DNA of 64,000 bases, from the NCBI GenBank assembly GCA_947179485.1, contig OX359249.1, forward strand, positions 50,727,402 through 50,791,401, read 5' to 3'. Source of the stretch: Allacma fusca (lineage: Eukaryota > Arthropoda > Collembola > Symphypleona > Sminthuridae). This document shows, in pieces, positions 20,160 through 32,835 of this stretch. Position 1 is the first letter of the stretch. Every line of letters starts with the position of its first letter. The notes beneath the pieces are model-generated. The model saw nothing but the letters and a program-made list of their open reading frames with translations. It did no database searches and was not told the origin of the DNA. Both the position numbers and the translations under genes were made by a program.

Positions 20160-21489
20160 TTCTCTGTTATTATTAGGAAGCCTTTATTCAGCCTTCCCGA
20201 ATTAATTCTGTCAACCTGCCTTCCCTTCCCAACTCTCTGGAAAATTGACCTTCCGCCTTCAATAAAGGCTTCATTGAAGGCTGGACATGTCTGGTTCAGA
20301 GCATCGGAACAATCTGCAGATATATAATGTGAACATCGATTTCATTAAAAACTAACAATGGTGAATCATCTCGAAATAAAAATTTTGTGGAACTTATTAA
20401 TGGTTATGAAGCAAGATTACATGAAATAAATAATTGATCATTGAGGCCCATAGTGTACAAGCATTTTACAAGAAACGTTTGGACTTCTGTCTACACATCC
20501 ATTTTACGAAAGAGAAAAATCTATGTTAAATTAATTACTACACTTGTTTATTACACAAAAAGGCCTAAATATGCAAAACTAAAGTTAGGTGGGCTACACT
20601 ACAGCAAGTTAGGGATAGTCTAGCATCTTGCTGACGCCTAAAATAATAGTGAAACATGTCTCTTAGTGCATGCATGATAATGTCAAACACTTGCTAGGTA
20701 TCATAGATAATAAGTACTCTCGCAATTACTACAGATTGCATTTTCATGTAAAATTGCTTTACAAGGTTATTGTAGCTGCTGTATCCCGAAAATGTTAAAC
20801 TTTTTCAGGGTGGTACAAAAATGGTGGTGTGTGGAGAAGTGGTCTCCACACTAGATGGGTTCACGCAGGTGCGGATGGTGGAGTTTGCCATTCAAAGTTT
20901 TTGGTTTGAGGCCATCAAATAGGGAATTCGCTGGAATTCCATAATGGGTTAGAATAATGAATCCAGGACATGGGTTGACGAAATCAGTTGGACATCAGCA
21001 GTTCATCACTGACAAGGGGAGTGACACAAATGACATCATCTCAGTTGAAGGCATTTTGCTACTCCCCTACCCCTTCATCATTGGGAATCATTTTTTAGTT
21101 CCGCCACCCACCCTCCTTGGATTGTAATATCATGAATGCGCATTGTATGTTTGAAATGTTGTAGTAGCTTGTAATTTTGAATCCACGTGGATTGATAATT
21201 TGCAAGCGTAAAAATAAACAATGCATTCTACTTCAGCGTCCATCTATTTTTACACAACTTTTGAGAAAGGAATAGGATTTCGAGATTTCATCTCATAATT
21301 AGACCACAGTGACGATTGATCGGCTCAAAGTTCATCATGAACGAGGAAAACTTTTTTTTGTTTTAATTATAGTTAATACATTAGAACATTATTTTATTTC
21401 CTGAAAATGTCTGTTAATAATTTATTGGACTGAGTATTTGAAGAAATACAACGATGACATCATGTAACGAAAAATTTACCCACCCACTA
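20160..21489. other. No gene recognised
   Basis: A CTTCCTTC/AAGGCTT-rich patch at 20175-20290 resembles the element at 51711-52674 and may be a truncated relative. Nothing else could be supported. Confidence 0.3.
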
Positions 21490-22285
21490 TGTCACGAACT
21501 GCACTCATCCTCACACTGATATGTTAAAAATTGTCAAATCTGCACTCACACTCGTCCTCATGAGTACAGAAGACTAGAATTTGATCCTCGCACTTACACT
21601 CATGAGTGCATTTGATATATATATGTATGTACGTATCCATTTGTAATACATTCAAATAATTTTGTTCCGTATTTATTTTTACATGTAAAACTGTATGTAT
21701 CACTTTCAAAATGCTTTTTTAAGTTTTTTTAAGTTTTTTAGTAAGTCAATTTTTAAGAAAATGATAAGTTTGAATTGTTTAACACACATGAGCACATAAC
21801 AAATGCTTGCAATGGCTACGAAGACTACAAAGGCTAAATGCTACAAATGGTTATTCGTAAAGATTTAGTTCAAAGATGCGAAAATCACGGTATCACAAAA
21901 TATTTTCAATTGCAGACCATTTAAGCCTTGATCGTTTTTATTTGAAAAGCATCCATGGTTTTAAAAATAGTTTCTCGCTTTTTTTCTTTACTTTGTTCGC
22001 TCAGTTTGGAAATCATAAGATTGACACAAGATTATTATGGCTGAAATGGAATGATGAAACGGATGCTATTCTCAATCATACTCACTGAACGATTTTGTTT
22101 CGTTTCTATTTTGTAAAAAATTGCATATGATATATACTACAAGCCTAAGATTAAATTACATTTTTGACAGTGCAGAGTATTGCATTTAAAAAAAATGAGC
22201 ACATATTTTTATGTTCTAGTGAGTACAATGAGTGCGAGGTGAGTGCGAGTCCTGCACTCAGTCCTCATGAGGATGTGCATCTATG
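21490..22285. mobile_element. Truncated copy of the CATARATGCAY element
   Basis: The right end GTGCATCTATG matches the right end of 60302-61935. CACTCATGAGGACGAGTGCG-type motifs occur at both ends. 21500-21710 matches 61650-61860 in reverse orientation, and 21780-22200 matches other parts of that element. The left terminal repeat is absent. Confidence 0.6.
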
Positions 22286-24850
22286 CTGTCAACCACCATT
22301 GTTAAGGAATGGTTTCAAGCTGTTGCGGAGGTGAGAATATTTTGCACAATTTACTACTTGTAGTGAACTAATGCACAAAGTTACGGAAAGTTGACTATTA
22401 GAGGTCATGCATCGATAATAAAGTCGATGCAATTCAATACTCGGTTCCAAATTATAGTTATTCCCATACCTTTAACTTATTTACTTACTACCTTGTGTAA
22501 ACTGAGTTGGATGCTCGTTTCGGAAACGACTGCTCCTTACCCAAATGCAATGCACAATATAAGATATCCGTCCCCAACAAAGGAATTTGTCGTACTTGGT
22601 ACTAAGTGCCAAGTTAATACATACTTTGGCATTTGTATCCACTTGTTAATGCTTCCGAAAAACTGTCAGGCGTCTCCAATGCTATTTTCACAAATTTTCC
22701 CCCTTTTGTTTCATCGTACAGAGATATCACCTTCGTAGTTAAGGAGCGCCCGTATTGGCTACTGTATGAATCCTGTAAACTTTGACAATATTGTGCGACA
22801 AAATTTTTGCAAATACATACTTCCACTTTGATTCCTAAACTATCACTTTCCTTAGACCTCCGTATATGGACTAGCAGGGCTCTGATTTTTGTAAATCTCC
22901 TTGGAAAATAATTTTTGATTTTCCCTGCTGAATCTGATGTCCCTGGTGGGAAGTTAAAAAATCCCTGCTGAAACAAAAATTTGAAATCACTGTTGCCAGT
23001 TGCCAAAAGAATTTCCGTTCGTATATTTAAAAATTCCTGCTTATAGACAAAGTTTCCCGGGAAGACTGACATTTTTCAAAATCCCTGCCACAGAACGGTC
23101 AACGAAATTCATATTCCCTGCTCTTCAAAAAAAATTCTCTTCACCATGAAATTTTCCCTGCCTGAAATGTTTTTCCTGTGATAAAGAATCTTCCCGTCTT
23201 TCCACAAATATGCTACCCCTGTGGACTAAATTTAGATCAGTACTTCTCCAAGATTTTTCGTTGCCATATTAATAAAAAAAATTAAGTAATAAATTCATGT
23301 TCGACGGCTTGATACTATGTAATACATTTTAATAGCTTCATTTACTTCTAATTAAAATCAAAGTTCTGGGAGGTTTTATTCTCCAAGTGCCATCAAATAT
23401 AGGTAATTACATATATGCATTTCACAGAAATTCTCGTGTTTCACCAGTGATACACCTTAAAAACTGATTATAAATATCGTTGAATAATTTCACAGGTACC
23501 TTCGTTACGACAATGTTATTTGTTCCAATAACAAGAAATTTACATTTTTGGACTTTGAGAGGCACCTCCACAACGTCCAAAACTGTAATATTTTAGAGAA
23601 AAACGTACTAGTCACTGTCATCAATAAGCTTTTCTCTATGGGAAATAAGAATAGTCTGAAAGATGTCATATATTTAACACAATTTAAATTATTCTAGCTG
23701 AAGTTTGTAAGCTTAACTAACCATAAATGATAGTTTTCTCTCAATGCTAGGTCACCCTGAAGAGGATACCTGCTCTAAGGAACCAAATTATAGATATACG
23801 AGGATATAATAATAATAATTACATTTGAGTTTTCCACGGTGGCAATTATTTGTGACCCCAGAACATCCTTTCTGGGAAAAAATATTTGGGAATGCATAAT
23901 TACTTCCAATTTAAATCCTGAAATTGCTCTACACTCCGAAATGCAATCAATCACTTTCCTTAGCCTTCTGTGTATGGACTTAATGTACTTTTCCACGATT
24001 TGTCGTCGCCGTTTAGCCCCCCAATAATAGTAATGAAAAATAAGTAATGAGTTCGTAAGCATCGGTATGATATACATACACTATACGTAATTTGTTTTAA
24101 TAGTTGAGGGGCGCTTTCGTAAAGACAATACTACATTACTAGTTACGAGAAACAACTACAATCACTCTGAGTCATTACCAGTAGTGTACGCTTTCCTCCA
24201 TGAGAATATAAAACATTTTAGAGAAAAAAGTGCAGGGACACTTAGCCATTTTCAGTATAACTCTATGGGAAGAAAAATAGTCTGAAAGAAGCCATATATA
24301 TACCTCAACTTGAATGTCTCTCTGGTTGATAGCTCCTTTAGTGTAGGAGTACAATTTGGGGGTCTTGAGAAAGCTCTTGTAAACAAGGTGCACTTGTATG
24401 CAATGATATCGATATTTGATGTAAGTATATGATCGTATAACTAACAATAATTTTTTTCTCAATGCTAGTTCACCCTGAAAAGCATATCTCCTCTAAGGAA
24501 GGAGTTTTTGGATATACATATGTGGGTGTAATTTATATAATTACATTTGGTTTTACACGATGCTAATTATTTTCGTCACGTATCACCAGAAGATTTTGAT
24601 AATTTCATTGACAGGACAACTTCTATTAAAAGCTCTGAACTTGCATATAAATACAGCGCTGCTGGCACTTCACAGAACACATTCATTAAATACCATAATA
24701 ATTATGCATTCATGATTGTAGAGCCAGAATTGATTAAATTGGTTCACAGGAAAAGCTCCATATTTTTTCCTGCTGTAAAACTTAATATTTTTTCGGTATT
24801 GAGCTTGGGGAAAAACAGTTTAATGATTCAATAAAAGTATTCGCATTTGG
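22286..24850. repeat. Diverged tandem block of noncoding repeat units
   Basis: Related landmarks recur: a CACTTTCCTTAGNC segment followed by TATGGACTTAA-like sequence at 22848 and 23953, an ATTTTAGAGAAAAA segment at 23590 and 24212, and CAATGCTAG(G/T)TCACCCTGAA at 23744 and 24460, about 715 bp apart. The last unit also resembles 6550-6830. Open frames here do not agree between units. Confidence 0.5.
22875..23221. mobile_element. hAT-like miniature element, CAGGG ends
   Basis: The left end is CAGGGCTCTG and the right-end reverse complement is CAGGGGTAGC. The flanks TGGACTAG (22867-22874) and TGGACTAA (23222-23229) match at 7 of 8 bases. TCCCTGCTGA motifs repeat inside. It interrupts a repeat unit whose relative at 23950 is uninterrupted. 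Confidence 0.65.
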
Positions 24851-25362
24851 CCCTGTCGAAACAAATCGGGCCTTCTCAGAGTTATAATAACGCTGCTAAT
24901 TTTCTATTTTCCCTTGAAATCTCTATAGGACTCAAATACTACAACGTTACATGCATATAAGTAACCAAATAATTTGCAAAATGTGTATTTCTAAATGTTT
25001 CTTATTGCAAACATATTAACGGTGACGGGTGACGACGAATGTGCCCTCCACGAAGAATGTATATGCAGAATAATAAAAATAGTAATAACAGCAGGTGTTG
25101 CAATGAAATAAAATCTAGGCTGGAAAAATCGTAGTGTACACATTCCAATTTTAAAGCTATCCAAATGGTCTAAATTATCATATTGAGTTCGGTATCTTTA
25201 TTAAGCTGTGCTACAAAGTTTCTACAATTAGCACATAATGTTTCTTTTCAGATAAAAGCATCGGCAAAAAGTTGCAAATCATTTTCATTCTGCACTCTTC
25301 ATTTATTCACGATCAGTCGTTTGCTCCAATCTTTTTAGCTTCCAACAACCATCAACTCAAAC

Positions 25363-26534
25363 ATGAAGATTTTCGTTGTTGCGTTCCTTTCCGCGTGGGT
25401 TTTTACAGGTACGGTTTGTGGTGCCAATAAAGGTTTTTAAATAATACATAATAGTATTGCAATGACCCTTGTATAGACCAAGATTACAAGTTAGTTTTGA
25501 TACAAGAATAATTATTGCTTAAAAGGTTTATTTTCATATTTATTTTATCCACTGATGCCTCTCTTTTTTCAGCCTTCTCAGATCCGACTCCAAAGGGAGC
25601 TTCTCATCGCCGAAGTCCAGAGGGCCGAAAGACAAAGGAAGCAGGCCCACTAATTGTTGGAGGTAGGCCAGCCCGCCCGAACGAGTTTCCATACCAAATC
25701 TCCCTTCAAATCAGATACGAAAAGCAGTGGCGCCACTTTTGCGGGGGCGTAGTGGTTGCTGAGGACAAAGTGCTCACGGCTGCACACTGCATTAAACTCT
25801 CAAATCTTCCTAACCTACGTGTTGTTGCTGGTGAACACAACCTGACTATAGCCGAAGGAATGGAGCAGGTTTCTGGAATTGATGCTGCCATCTTGCATCC
25901 AAACTACGATTCGTAAGAAAAGTTTTGTCGGTCAATAATAGAATGCTAGCTCTGAAGTGTCTTCGTGGATTTTAACTGTGCTTTCATTTTATTTATTTCA
26001 CAGACGTACTATGGATTATGACTATGGAGTTCTACGACTTTCACGTAATTTAACATTCAATAATCACGTGAGAGCAATTCCTCTGGCAGCTGAGGACTTT
26101 CAGTGGTCTGGCTATTGTAATAGTAATGGATGGGGAAACATCCTTAGTAACGGGAGCTGGCTCATCCCGAATGTTTTATATACTGCTACACTGCCCACTG
26201 TTCCTCGCAATATTTGTTCGAATTTGTTCGAAGGAGTTGGGACTGTTACCGAGAGAATGATTTGTGCCGGTGATGCAGGGCTGGGTGGATGTCTAGTTAG
26301 TTCTCAGAATAAATTTAATTTCAATTTAACTTTTTTTGCTTTCAAGTAAAATTTCAATATTAGAACTTATTCGCAATTCCTTATTTAAAGGGCGACAGTG
26401 GTGGACCATTGGTCTGCAATGGAAGCCTTACAGGCATTTTGTCTTGGGGCGAGTTTGGATGTGATGAAGGCCAATTGCCAACCGTATTTGCTAGCGTCGC
26501 AGCTGGACGAGCTTGGCTCGATTCACAGATTTGA
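25363..26534 (+). CDS. Secreted chymotrypsin-fold (S1A) serine peptidase, four exons
   Basis: Extracellular endopeptidase, probably digestive. Exons are 25363-25408, 25573-25912, 26004-26295 and 26391-26534; all introns are GT-AG and the joins keep frame (822 nt, 273 residues, usual family length). A signal peptide (about 1-17) and a short propeptide precede IVGG at 43. The triad is complete: His87 (TAAHC), Asp135 (DYDYGVLRL) and Ser229 (GDSGGPL). The residue before IVGG is Leu, so activation is not tryptic. The S1 pocket position equal to chymotrypsin 189 is Gly and position 226 is Thr, so trypsin-like Arg/Lys specificity is unlikely; chymotrypsin- or elastase-like cleavage is inferred. An initiator-like TCAGT lies at 25313 and AATAAA at 26772. 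Neighbour to a dead S1 homologue. Confidence 0.9.
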
Positions 26535-26771
26535 ATTTACTAATTATTTTTATTAACGTATAATTATGTATATTCTTCTTCATTGTTTATTTGCATCTTG
26601 TTGGTAATGGGTTGTGTTTAGAACGTTTTCATCAGTATAAGTACTGGGTTCATTTTGATTTCGCAATATGAAATTCAGATTCTTTTTTGATAATTGAAGG
26701 CTGCGTGTTTCTGAGTGTCAAGGCCTGTGAAAATTATTCTAGTGTATCTTAAATGATTCCTTTAACCATGA

Positions 26772-26777
26772 AATAAA
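26772..26777 (+). terminator. Polyadenylation signal AATAAA
   Basis: It lies 238 bases after the stop of the S1 peptidase gene, within an AT-rich stretch. It is the first good signal I saw downstream. Confidence 0.5.
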
Positions 26778-27870
26778 TATATATTATAGCAGTATTGCAT
26801 GTATGATTTCTTACGATGCGGATTGTGTGCCATCGAGAGGAGCACAATGTGATTTTCCATGTGAAAGTGATGTTAAATAATTCGTGAGCATAACACTGTA
26901 AGGCTCACGGCTCACATAAAAGACGTTCTTTCTTTCTGGAGCTAAAGCATACCATGTCAGTGAAGGAACAAAACACTGATCACTGACATTTCTTAAAGTC
27001 GGCGATCATAGATAATCACGCCATTGTCCAGTAGTAAATTTTGATCCGTGTCACGGAAGATCACCTAATCGAGCACCATTGGTTTATTAAAAGTCGGTTC
27101 GCAATCCCCGAACCCTGTAGTTCTTTTTCACGATCGTTTCGGCTAATTCAATTTTGATCCTGCCCTGAAGGTGAAAACTGTGGAGACTTACCAAAAACCT
27201 CAAATACAATGTCAGATGTTTCTGAACCAGATTAACATAGCTGTATGAAACAAGTTTTTTATTCCTTGATTTATTATCCATAATTTTTAAGTACACAGAA
27301 TTTATTACCCTGCAGCGGAACATTCTGCAAACATTTGAATCAAATCATTATTGTATTTGGAAAAGGAAATACTATATAACTGACTGAGCTGGAAAACCTT
27401 GTAGTGTTTCGCTAGTAAATAAAGTTCAGGATTAGCATACATATATACTGAAGAGCATCATGACAAAGAATGTATGCTTTAGACTGGGTTGTATTATTGA
27501 ATTTACTTATATTTCTTCTCAGTCGAGGCATTCAAGATAAAGCTATGGAATCCAGTTACAGACTCCCGAGCTAGGATTCGTTTCTTACAGAAGGAACATC
27601 GGTCGGACAGAATAGCAATGGTGACCCTCGTAGAGAGTACGATAAAGTTCGTTGCCATAATTGCATGATGTGATGACATGAGTACAGGTTATGCATATTT
27701 TTGTTATCCTACAACCTTTCCACACATTTTTCAACAGTGTCCACAAAATTATTTTTATTGTGTACATAAAATATTTCTTTGAAAGAATTCGACTTAAAAT
27801 GTTTTTATATTCTTCCCTACCCCGTGGGAATTTTTAGTTTTACTGGAATATGACAAAAATGAAAATGTAA
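26778..27870. other. No gene recognised
   Basis: Intergenic between the S1 peptidase (plus) and the 3' end of the S1 homologue (minus). No repeats or coding regions could be supported. Confidence 0.35.
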
Positions 27871-29964
27871 CTAACGAACACACAACTTGTTTTTAGTTGC
27901 TCCCTCTTTCGCTCCCTCAACCCAAGCCCAATCCAATTCTGTGATTTTAGAAAAAGACGAGAAGCTATGACCTCCACAAAATTTGGGCTCTTGATAGTCC
28001 TGCATGTAGTGACTCGAAAGGGCGTAAATATAGTCAACGTTATTGTCGGAACAGATCAGTGGAGCACCACTGTCTTGCTATTAAATTCACAATTATTATA
28101 ATGTCAACAAAAATCCACTCAAAAATATTTATAGGATAGGAACGGACTTTGCAAGAATTTATATGTAGGATTAGGAAGGCATGGAAAATCTAATAATTAA
28201 AATTATTGATAGGATACGAAGCCTCCATCCTAAAAAAGTGCAAATAGGAAGGGTAGGAGTTGGCTGGCAAAAAGCATAAAGTATGTATGTAGGAAATAGG
28301 AAAGGCCATGAGAAAAGCCTACATTGACTTTTTAATGAAGATATCGTCGCCTATAAGTTTTAAAAGGTACCATTTTCATTTCGTAACACGCGCTTTTCAA
28401 ATGGGATCTCCATTGAAAATGGTACTTTTTAGAATTTACCAAACGATATATGCAATTCCAACGTTTCTTTAAAGCATAGGCATAGGAATGCGTGTTGTAT
28501 GTCAAAGAAACCTATATGGGAAATAGGAACATATAGGAAGGCAGAGTTGTAATGTTAGGGAAATCCCGAGCAGCTCACAGGACGGACTGACAAAAACATC
28601 AGTCCGGACGGATTGGGATTGGCTATTTGAATGTACAGAGGGATTGAGACGGAGTGGGATTGACGCAAAAATGTAGAAAACTGAGTAGGATTGATGATCA
28701 GAAATTATAGCACATTAATTTAATTAATTTAGTTAATTTAATTAAATTAAATTAATTAGAGGCGGTTTTTAAAATTGGCGCGGTATGTACGCATGCGCGC
28801 GCAGCGCCTGAGATTGAGTGGGATTGACTATCGGGAGTGTGTGTGTGCATCAGAGGGATTGGGAGTTTTCTCTACGGTACATAGAGTGATTGGGAAGGAG
28901 TGTGAAATGAGGTATCGAGATTGAATTGGGATTGGGATTGTAAGAAGAGGGATTTCCCTAACATTACAGAGTTGTCCATGACTTTAAAATATATGCATAT
29001 AGGTAGGGCTCGAGGCTGGCGTTTGTACTAGATATAGGATATGTAGGAGAATATTTTGATATCATTTAAAGGAAGGATATATGTACTGTGATTCAATTAT
29101 GCACCTTTGCAATAAACCATTATGAAGAGGATTCAAATAAAAGAGACACTTACGAGCCCACAGAGCAACGGAGGCGTACAAATATGAGTTTTGGGAAATC
29201 CCGCTTTTTGACACACATCATCAGGCAAAATCCGCACCGAAGCCTCCATGAGATCTGATGAGTAGAGATGTATATGTAATCCTTTTGAGACAGTGTATTT
29301 AGTCCATGAAGCGTACCTACAAGGTCCTTTGATTTTTTGACCTGGTTGGGCAAATTTCATGGGTTTAATTACATCAGTGAGGAGGATCGCCTTAGTGAAG
29401 TGAACTATTCCAAAATTGTGGGCGTTATTTATCCTGTGGAACGGGAGTGATGAGTTGATTATATCGTGCGGTTAAATAATATGAAAAACCAAAGTTCTGT
29501 TAGATAACTAACCTATCCCATTTCGGATAAGTCTCTTGGTAGCACCAACTTGCCCCGGATTTCGTTATTTTCCGATCGCTTCCGCCCATTTTAAATCTCG
29601 CGTAAAATTCGGTATGATAAATGGGACCATCAAAAAGAATTGAGGCAGATGTAAGCATAGTAACGTTGTCGAGTAAAACCCCGTGGCCTTGAAGTAGGAA
29701 CCTGTCTGTAAGCCAAGGCAGCTTTTCCATGGTAACAAGACCTGGGTAAGTGTACTCGGTAACAGGGTGCCTCACAATACGATCGTAGTCTCCTCCTAGT
29801 AAATTGATAACGTAAGTTCCATTGTTTATCGACTTACAATGTACAAAAATTATGAGCGATTTACTAAAATAGAGCAGAATTGAAAGAATAAGCGGAAGTT
29901 TCCACAAGAGTGCGTCAGGATATGGTCGTTTCTTGTAACTTTGGGTGATGGTTTCTGGACGCAT
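27871..29964 (-). CDS. Catalytically dead S1 serine peptidase homologue, three exons
   Basis: Exons (minus): 29964-29513, 29433-29154 and 28077-27871. Splice sites are GT-AG and joins keep frame (939 nt, 312 residues). A hydrophobic segment at about residues 19-42 is a signal anchor or long signal peptide. The chymotrypsin fold is recognisable, but His57 is replaced (TSASI where TAAHC is expected) and Asp102 is Asn (HNFGIV). Ser195 is kept in QDSGAPL, where Gly193 is Gln. The C-terminus has the usual helix (DWAWVEG). It cannot be an ordinary peptidase; homologues of this kind act as binding or regulatory proteins in arthropods (family knowledge). Intron 2 (1,076 bp) holds a miniature transposon. 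A 3'-truncated duplicate lies at 54952-55765. Confidence 0.78.
28550..28966. mobile_element. hAT-like miniature element in intron 2 of the S1 homologue
   Basis: The inverted ends are TAATGTTAGGGAAATCCC and its reverse complement. The 8-bp duplication CAGAGTTG at 28542-28549 and 28967-28974 is exact. Internal GGGATTGGGATT-type motifs repeat. The surrounding TATAGGAAGG-rich DNA (28130-28541, 28975-29090) looks like an older element. Confidence 0.85.
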
Positions 29965-30433
29965 GTGAATATATGCTGCTGCATTAATTATTAATATTTA
30001 TTTCGTCGGTCCAATCATCAAAACGATTTCATTTGAGCCTGAGGAATGAAAAGGTTCTCTCTAAGATTGAATCGTGATCTCTGCAAGTCAGTTTTGTAAT
30101 TTATCCTCCCGGGGACAAAACTAGAATGGCGTTCTTTTTATCGAAACGTCATCCTGAGACAAAGACTGATTCCATTTTTGGCGAAGCCTAATAAAATCGT
30201 TGGCGTATAACCATGGCCGTGTTACTTACTTTGCAAGAGAGCAAAAATCAACACAATAAGCTCTACTGTATTGACAACTGAAAGCGGAATTGGTTTTTTA
30301 GTAATTCAGGATGGCGGGAAACTCCCCATTTAAATCCGTATGAGCAAATAATACTAACGAGCACTGCACAGCCAGGTGTTGCTGGTTCAGCAAGGCAAAT
30401 TTAATTTGGGATGGCAGTAAAAAGTTACATACA

Positions 30434-30830
30434 ACAGCTGAGAGTTAAAAATAATTTATCAAGTATTCAAAATCAACAAACTTGCTCAAGATTGAAAAGT
30501 GACTAATATAATGGGGATGACTAATAAGAAATTTAAAAAATAATCCTTAGGTTTTGCTAAAAAATTTAGATATTGCGTTGCTTAGTTATAGATACACTTT
30601 TCAAGCATATTTAAATTCCATAACGGAATTATGGAATTATTTCCCGAAAGTTTAAATAAAATTCACACGCTAGTAACTTCCCACGTATCTCGAATCATCG
30701 CTGGAGAGTTAAAAAATACATTACATCGGGTGTCCAAAATCAAAAACTTTGCTCAAGAATGTAAAATTGACTATTAATACAATTGGAATGACTAATAAGC
30801 AACAAAAAAGATCAATGGTTTTGGTAATCC
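30434..30830. repeat. Two diverged copies of a ~125-bp unit
   Basis: Segments containing GAGAGTTAAAAA, TCAAAA(T)CAACTTTGCTCAAGA and GACTAATAAG occur at about 30438-30560 and 30703-30830. Function unknown. Both recur in the duplicate at 56235-56630. Confidence 0.5.
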
Positions 30831-31176
30831 GAACAGACACAAACATGCATCCTGGGTCGGTTTTTTTGAAAACGGCCACCCGTGAATGCAACTAATTTTT
30901 GAAACACATTTATAGGGCCACATGAAAAGTTTGTTAAAAAAAATATCCACACCTTTTTTCCCCTAAATCCGAATAGGATGGTTAAAAAACCGAAAAAACC
31001 CGAAAACTTCAATAATTTATTGTAGCTATACCGATTTGAATATTAAAATTGGGCTATCTCAAAATCATTGGCTAACCAACTACTATGCTTGTAATTTTTT
31101 TTGGTATCGTTGAATCAAAATTTCGGATTTTTGCAAAAAATCACATGGGCAATTTCGAAATTTTGGAATTTATTTT

Positions 31177-31287
31177 GACTGCCGGCCCACTCAAGTCCGC
31201 ACTTTTTAAAAACTCTAAACACAAGGGAAGCACGAAGCTTACATTTGAAAATTGTTAAAAAGTGCGGACTTGCGTGTGCCGGCAGTC
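31177..31287. mobile_element. 111-bp near-palindromic miniature element
   Basis: Ends GACTGCCGGC and its reverse complement, with inverted AAGTCCGCACTTTTTAA inside, form a long hairpin. The target duplication is unclear. The duplicate is at 56978-57088. Confidence 0.6.
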
Positions 31288-31748
31288 AAATCGGGGAAAA
31301 TCTGAAACGGGTAATTTGTATACATACCTGCGTAAGGCATTGTGGATGTGTTACGTTTACGCATAGTTTGCATGTGCATACATACAGCGCGCATGCAAGC
31401 ATGCTTGCTTGCTGTAGAGGACGAGGAGAGGAGTTTCCTCCCAACGCAATACATGGGGAGCGCCTTCCATGTAAATAGAAAGCCCTATCACGCTCCATTC
31501 CTTGGGACCGTGTCGCAGCTCAAATAGTCCCAAATTATTTTTGTAATAATTTGCGATTGGTGATTTGTAGACCAATCATATTTGGTCTCAGCACTACCTT
31601 CACTATTTCAATTGTATTTATGTACATTATATGTTATTATATGTACATAAATAAAAAAAATCACTATGGGAATGGCTGTGTTGAAAAAAACAGCCCCTCA
31701 TTTTAGTACAATTTTGAAGTTTTCCTTCGTTTTTTTATTTTTCTGAAT

Positions 31749-32166
31749 AAAAATCATCGCAACACGATACGTTGAGGCTTTGCGTAGGGTAGCGTCAGCT
31801 ACCGCCGTCAAAGTAGGACGAATTTTGAGATTTTTTCAAAATTACAGAATTTTTTTCGAAAAAACTATCGAGCCGATTTCAACCACAATAACCATTACGA
31901 TTTACATAAGCAATATTCTCAAAAAATTTAATTCAAATCGATTCAGTAGTTTGCAGATAACTCAGTTTTCTTGAAGTCCAAAATTTAAAAAAATTGTTTC
32001 TCAAAAACTATCCGGCCGATTTCAAACAAATACGCACTTTTGATACAAGTAATGTCTGTAAAAAGTTTCATTGAAATCAGTCCAGTAGTTTTTGAGATAT
32101 CGTACGGAAGGACACACGGACGTACGGACGAGGTTATTTTACTAGGGGGCAGACGCCACCCTAAAC
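31749..32166 (-). mobile_element. Helentron-like non-autonomous element
   Basis: The left end carries the conserved hairpin end and GCGTAGGGTAGCGTCAGC. The right end carries CTAGGGGGCAGACGCCACC. Inner sequence shares ATTTCAATGAAAC and CCGATTTCAA segments with 53814-54392, in opposite orientation. Duplicate: 57550-57967. Confidence 0.5.
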
Positions 32167-32224
32167 AACGAAAGAGAACTTCAAAATTTTGCAAAAGGCA
32201 GACAACGGTGACACCGGTACCTTG

Positions 32225-32835
32225 CTCACTATTCGCGATAAGGCTTCCATCCGACCGGATAAATCTAATATCCTATCCGAACCGAAATTTTCTGATAAAT
32301 TTCCTTATTATCCGATCCGACCAGTTACCGTTCGGATAAAAATTTTAATCATCCATATCCGATCCGACCAGCGGATATCCGAAATAATCCGAATAATTGA
32401 CACCATTGGATGATGAAAAAAGAATTAGAAATTCTCATTGCATAAATGCATTAGCTTTTCACTACATCATAATATTATTTCTGCTTACATTACGTAGAAA
32501 CTGCAGGAAAAATTTAGCAAAACAGTTGTGAATTTGAAGCACACAATTAATAAGAAAACATGTAAAAAGCGGCAAAGCTACTCTTTGGACAAATTGTTGT
32601 TGCACACTTCGTTCTTATTGGTTTTCAAAAATTTGGTTTTAGGATATTCGTCGGATTATCCGATATTTATTATTGGTGATCCGAACCGATCGGATAAAGT
32701 CGTTTCCAAATCCGATCCGTTTCGAATCCGATGACCGCATAAGGAGTACGTATCCAATCCGATCGGATTGTGTTTGGATCGGATAAGCAGTGTATCCGAT
32801 CCGAAATTTTGGATATCCGATCTTCGGTCAGGTGC
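32225..32835. repeat. TCCGATCC/GGATCGGA motif-rich transposon-like stretch
   Basis: Clusters of ATCCGATCCGA-type motifs flank about 300 bp of plain sequence on both sides, the layout of a miniature element. Ends and target duplication are not resolved. The duplicate at 58026-58531 stops inside this array. Confidence 0.45.

Larger units (their letters stand above)
29170..32735. repeat. Segmental direct duplication, copy 1 (3.55 kb)
   Basis: Offset 25801 to 54971-58531. Differences noticed: 30767 T/G, 31086 T/C, 32151 A/T and a 5-bp gap after 32719. The left breakpoint is inside exon 2 of the S1 homologue; the right one is inside a TCCGATCC-rich array. Because the exon here runs on to a good splice donor and last exon, this is probably the source copy. 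Confidence 0.95.

Noticed and set aside
22614-23072. Minus-strand open frame of about 150 codons
   Set aside because: Part lies inside a delimited hAT-like element (22875-23221) and the rest is not conserved in frame in the related unit near 23950.
24547-24834. Plus-strand open frame
   Set aside because: The homologous repeat at 6616-6807 reads in a different frame, so it is unlikely to code.
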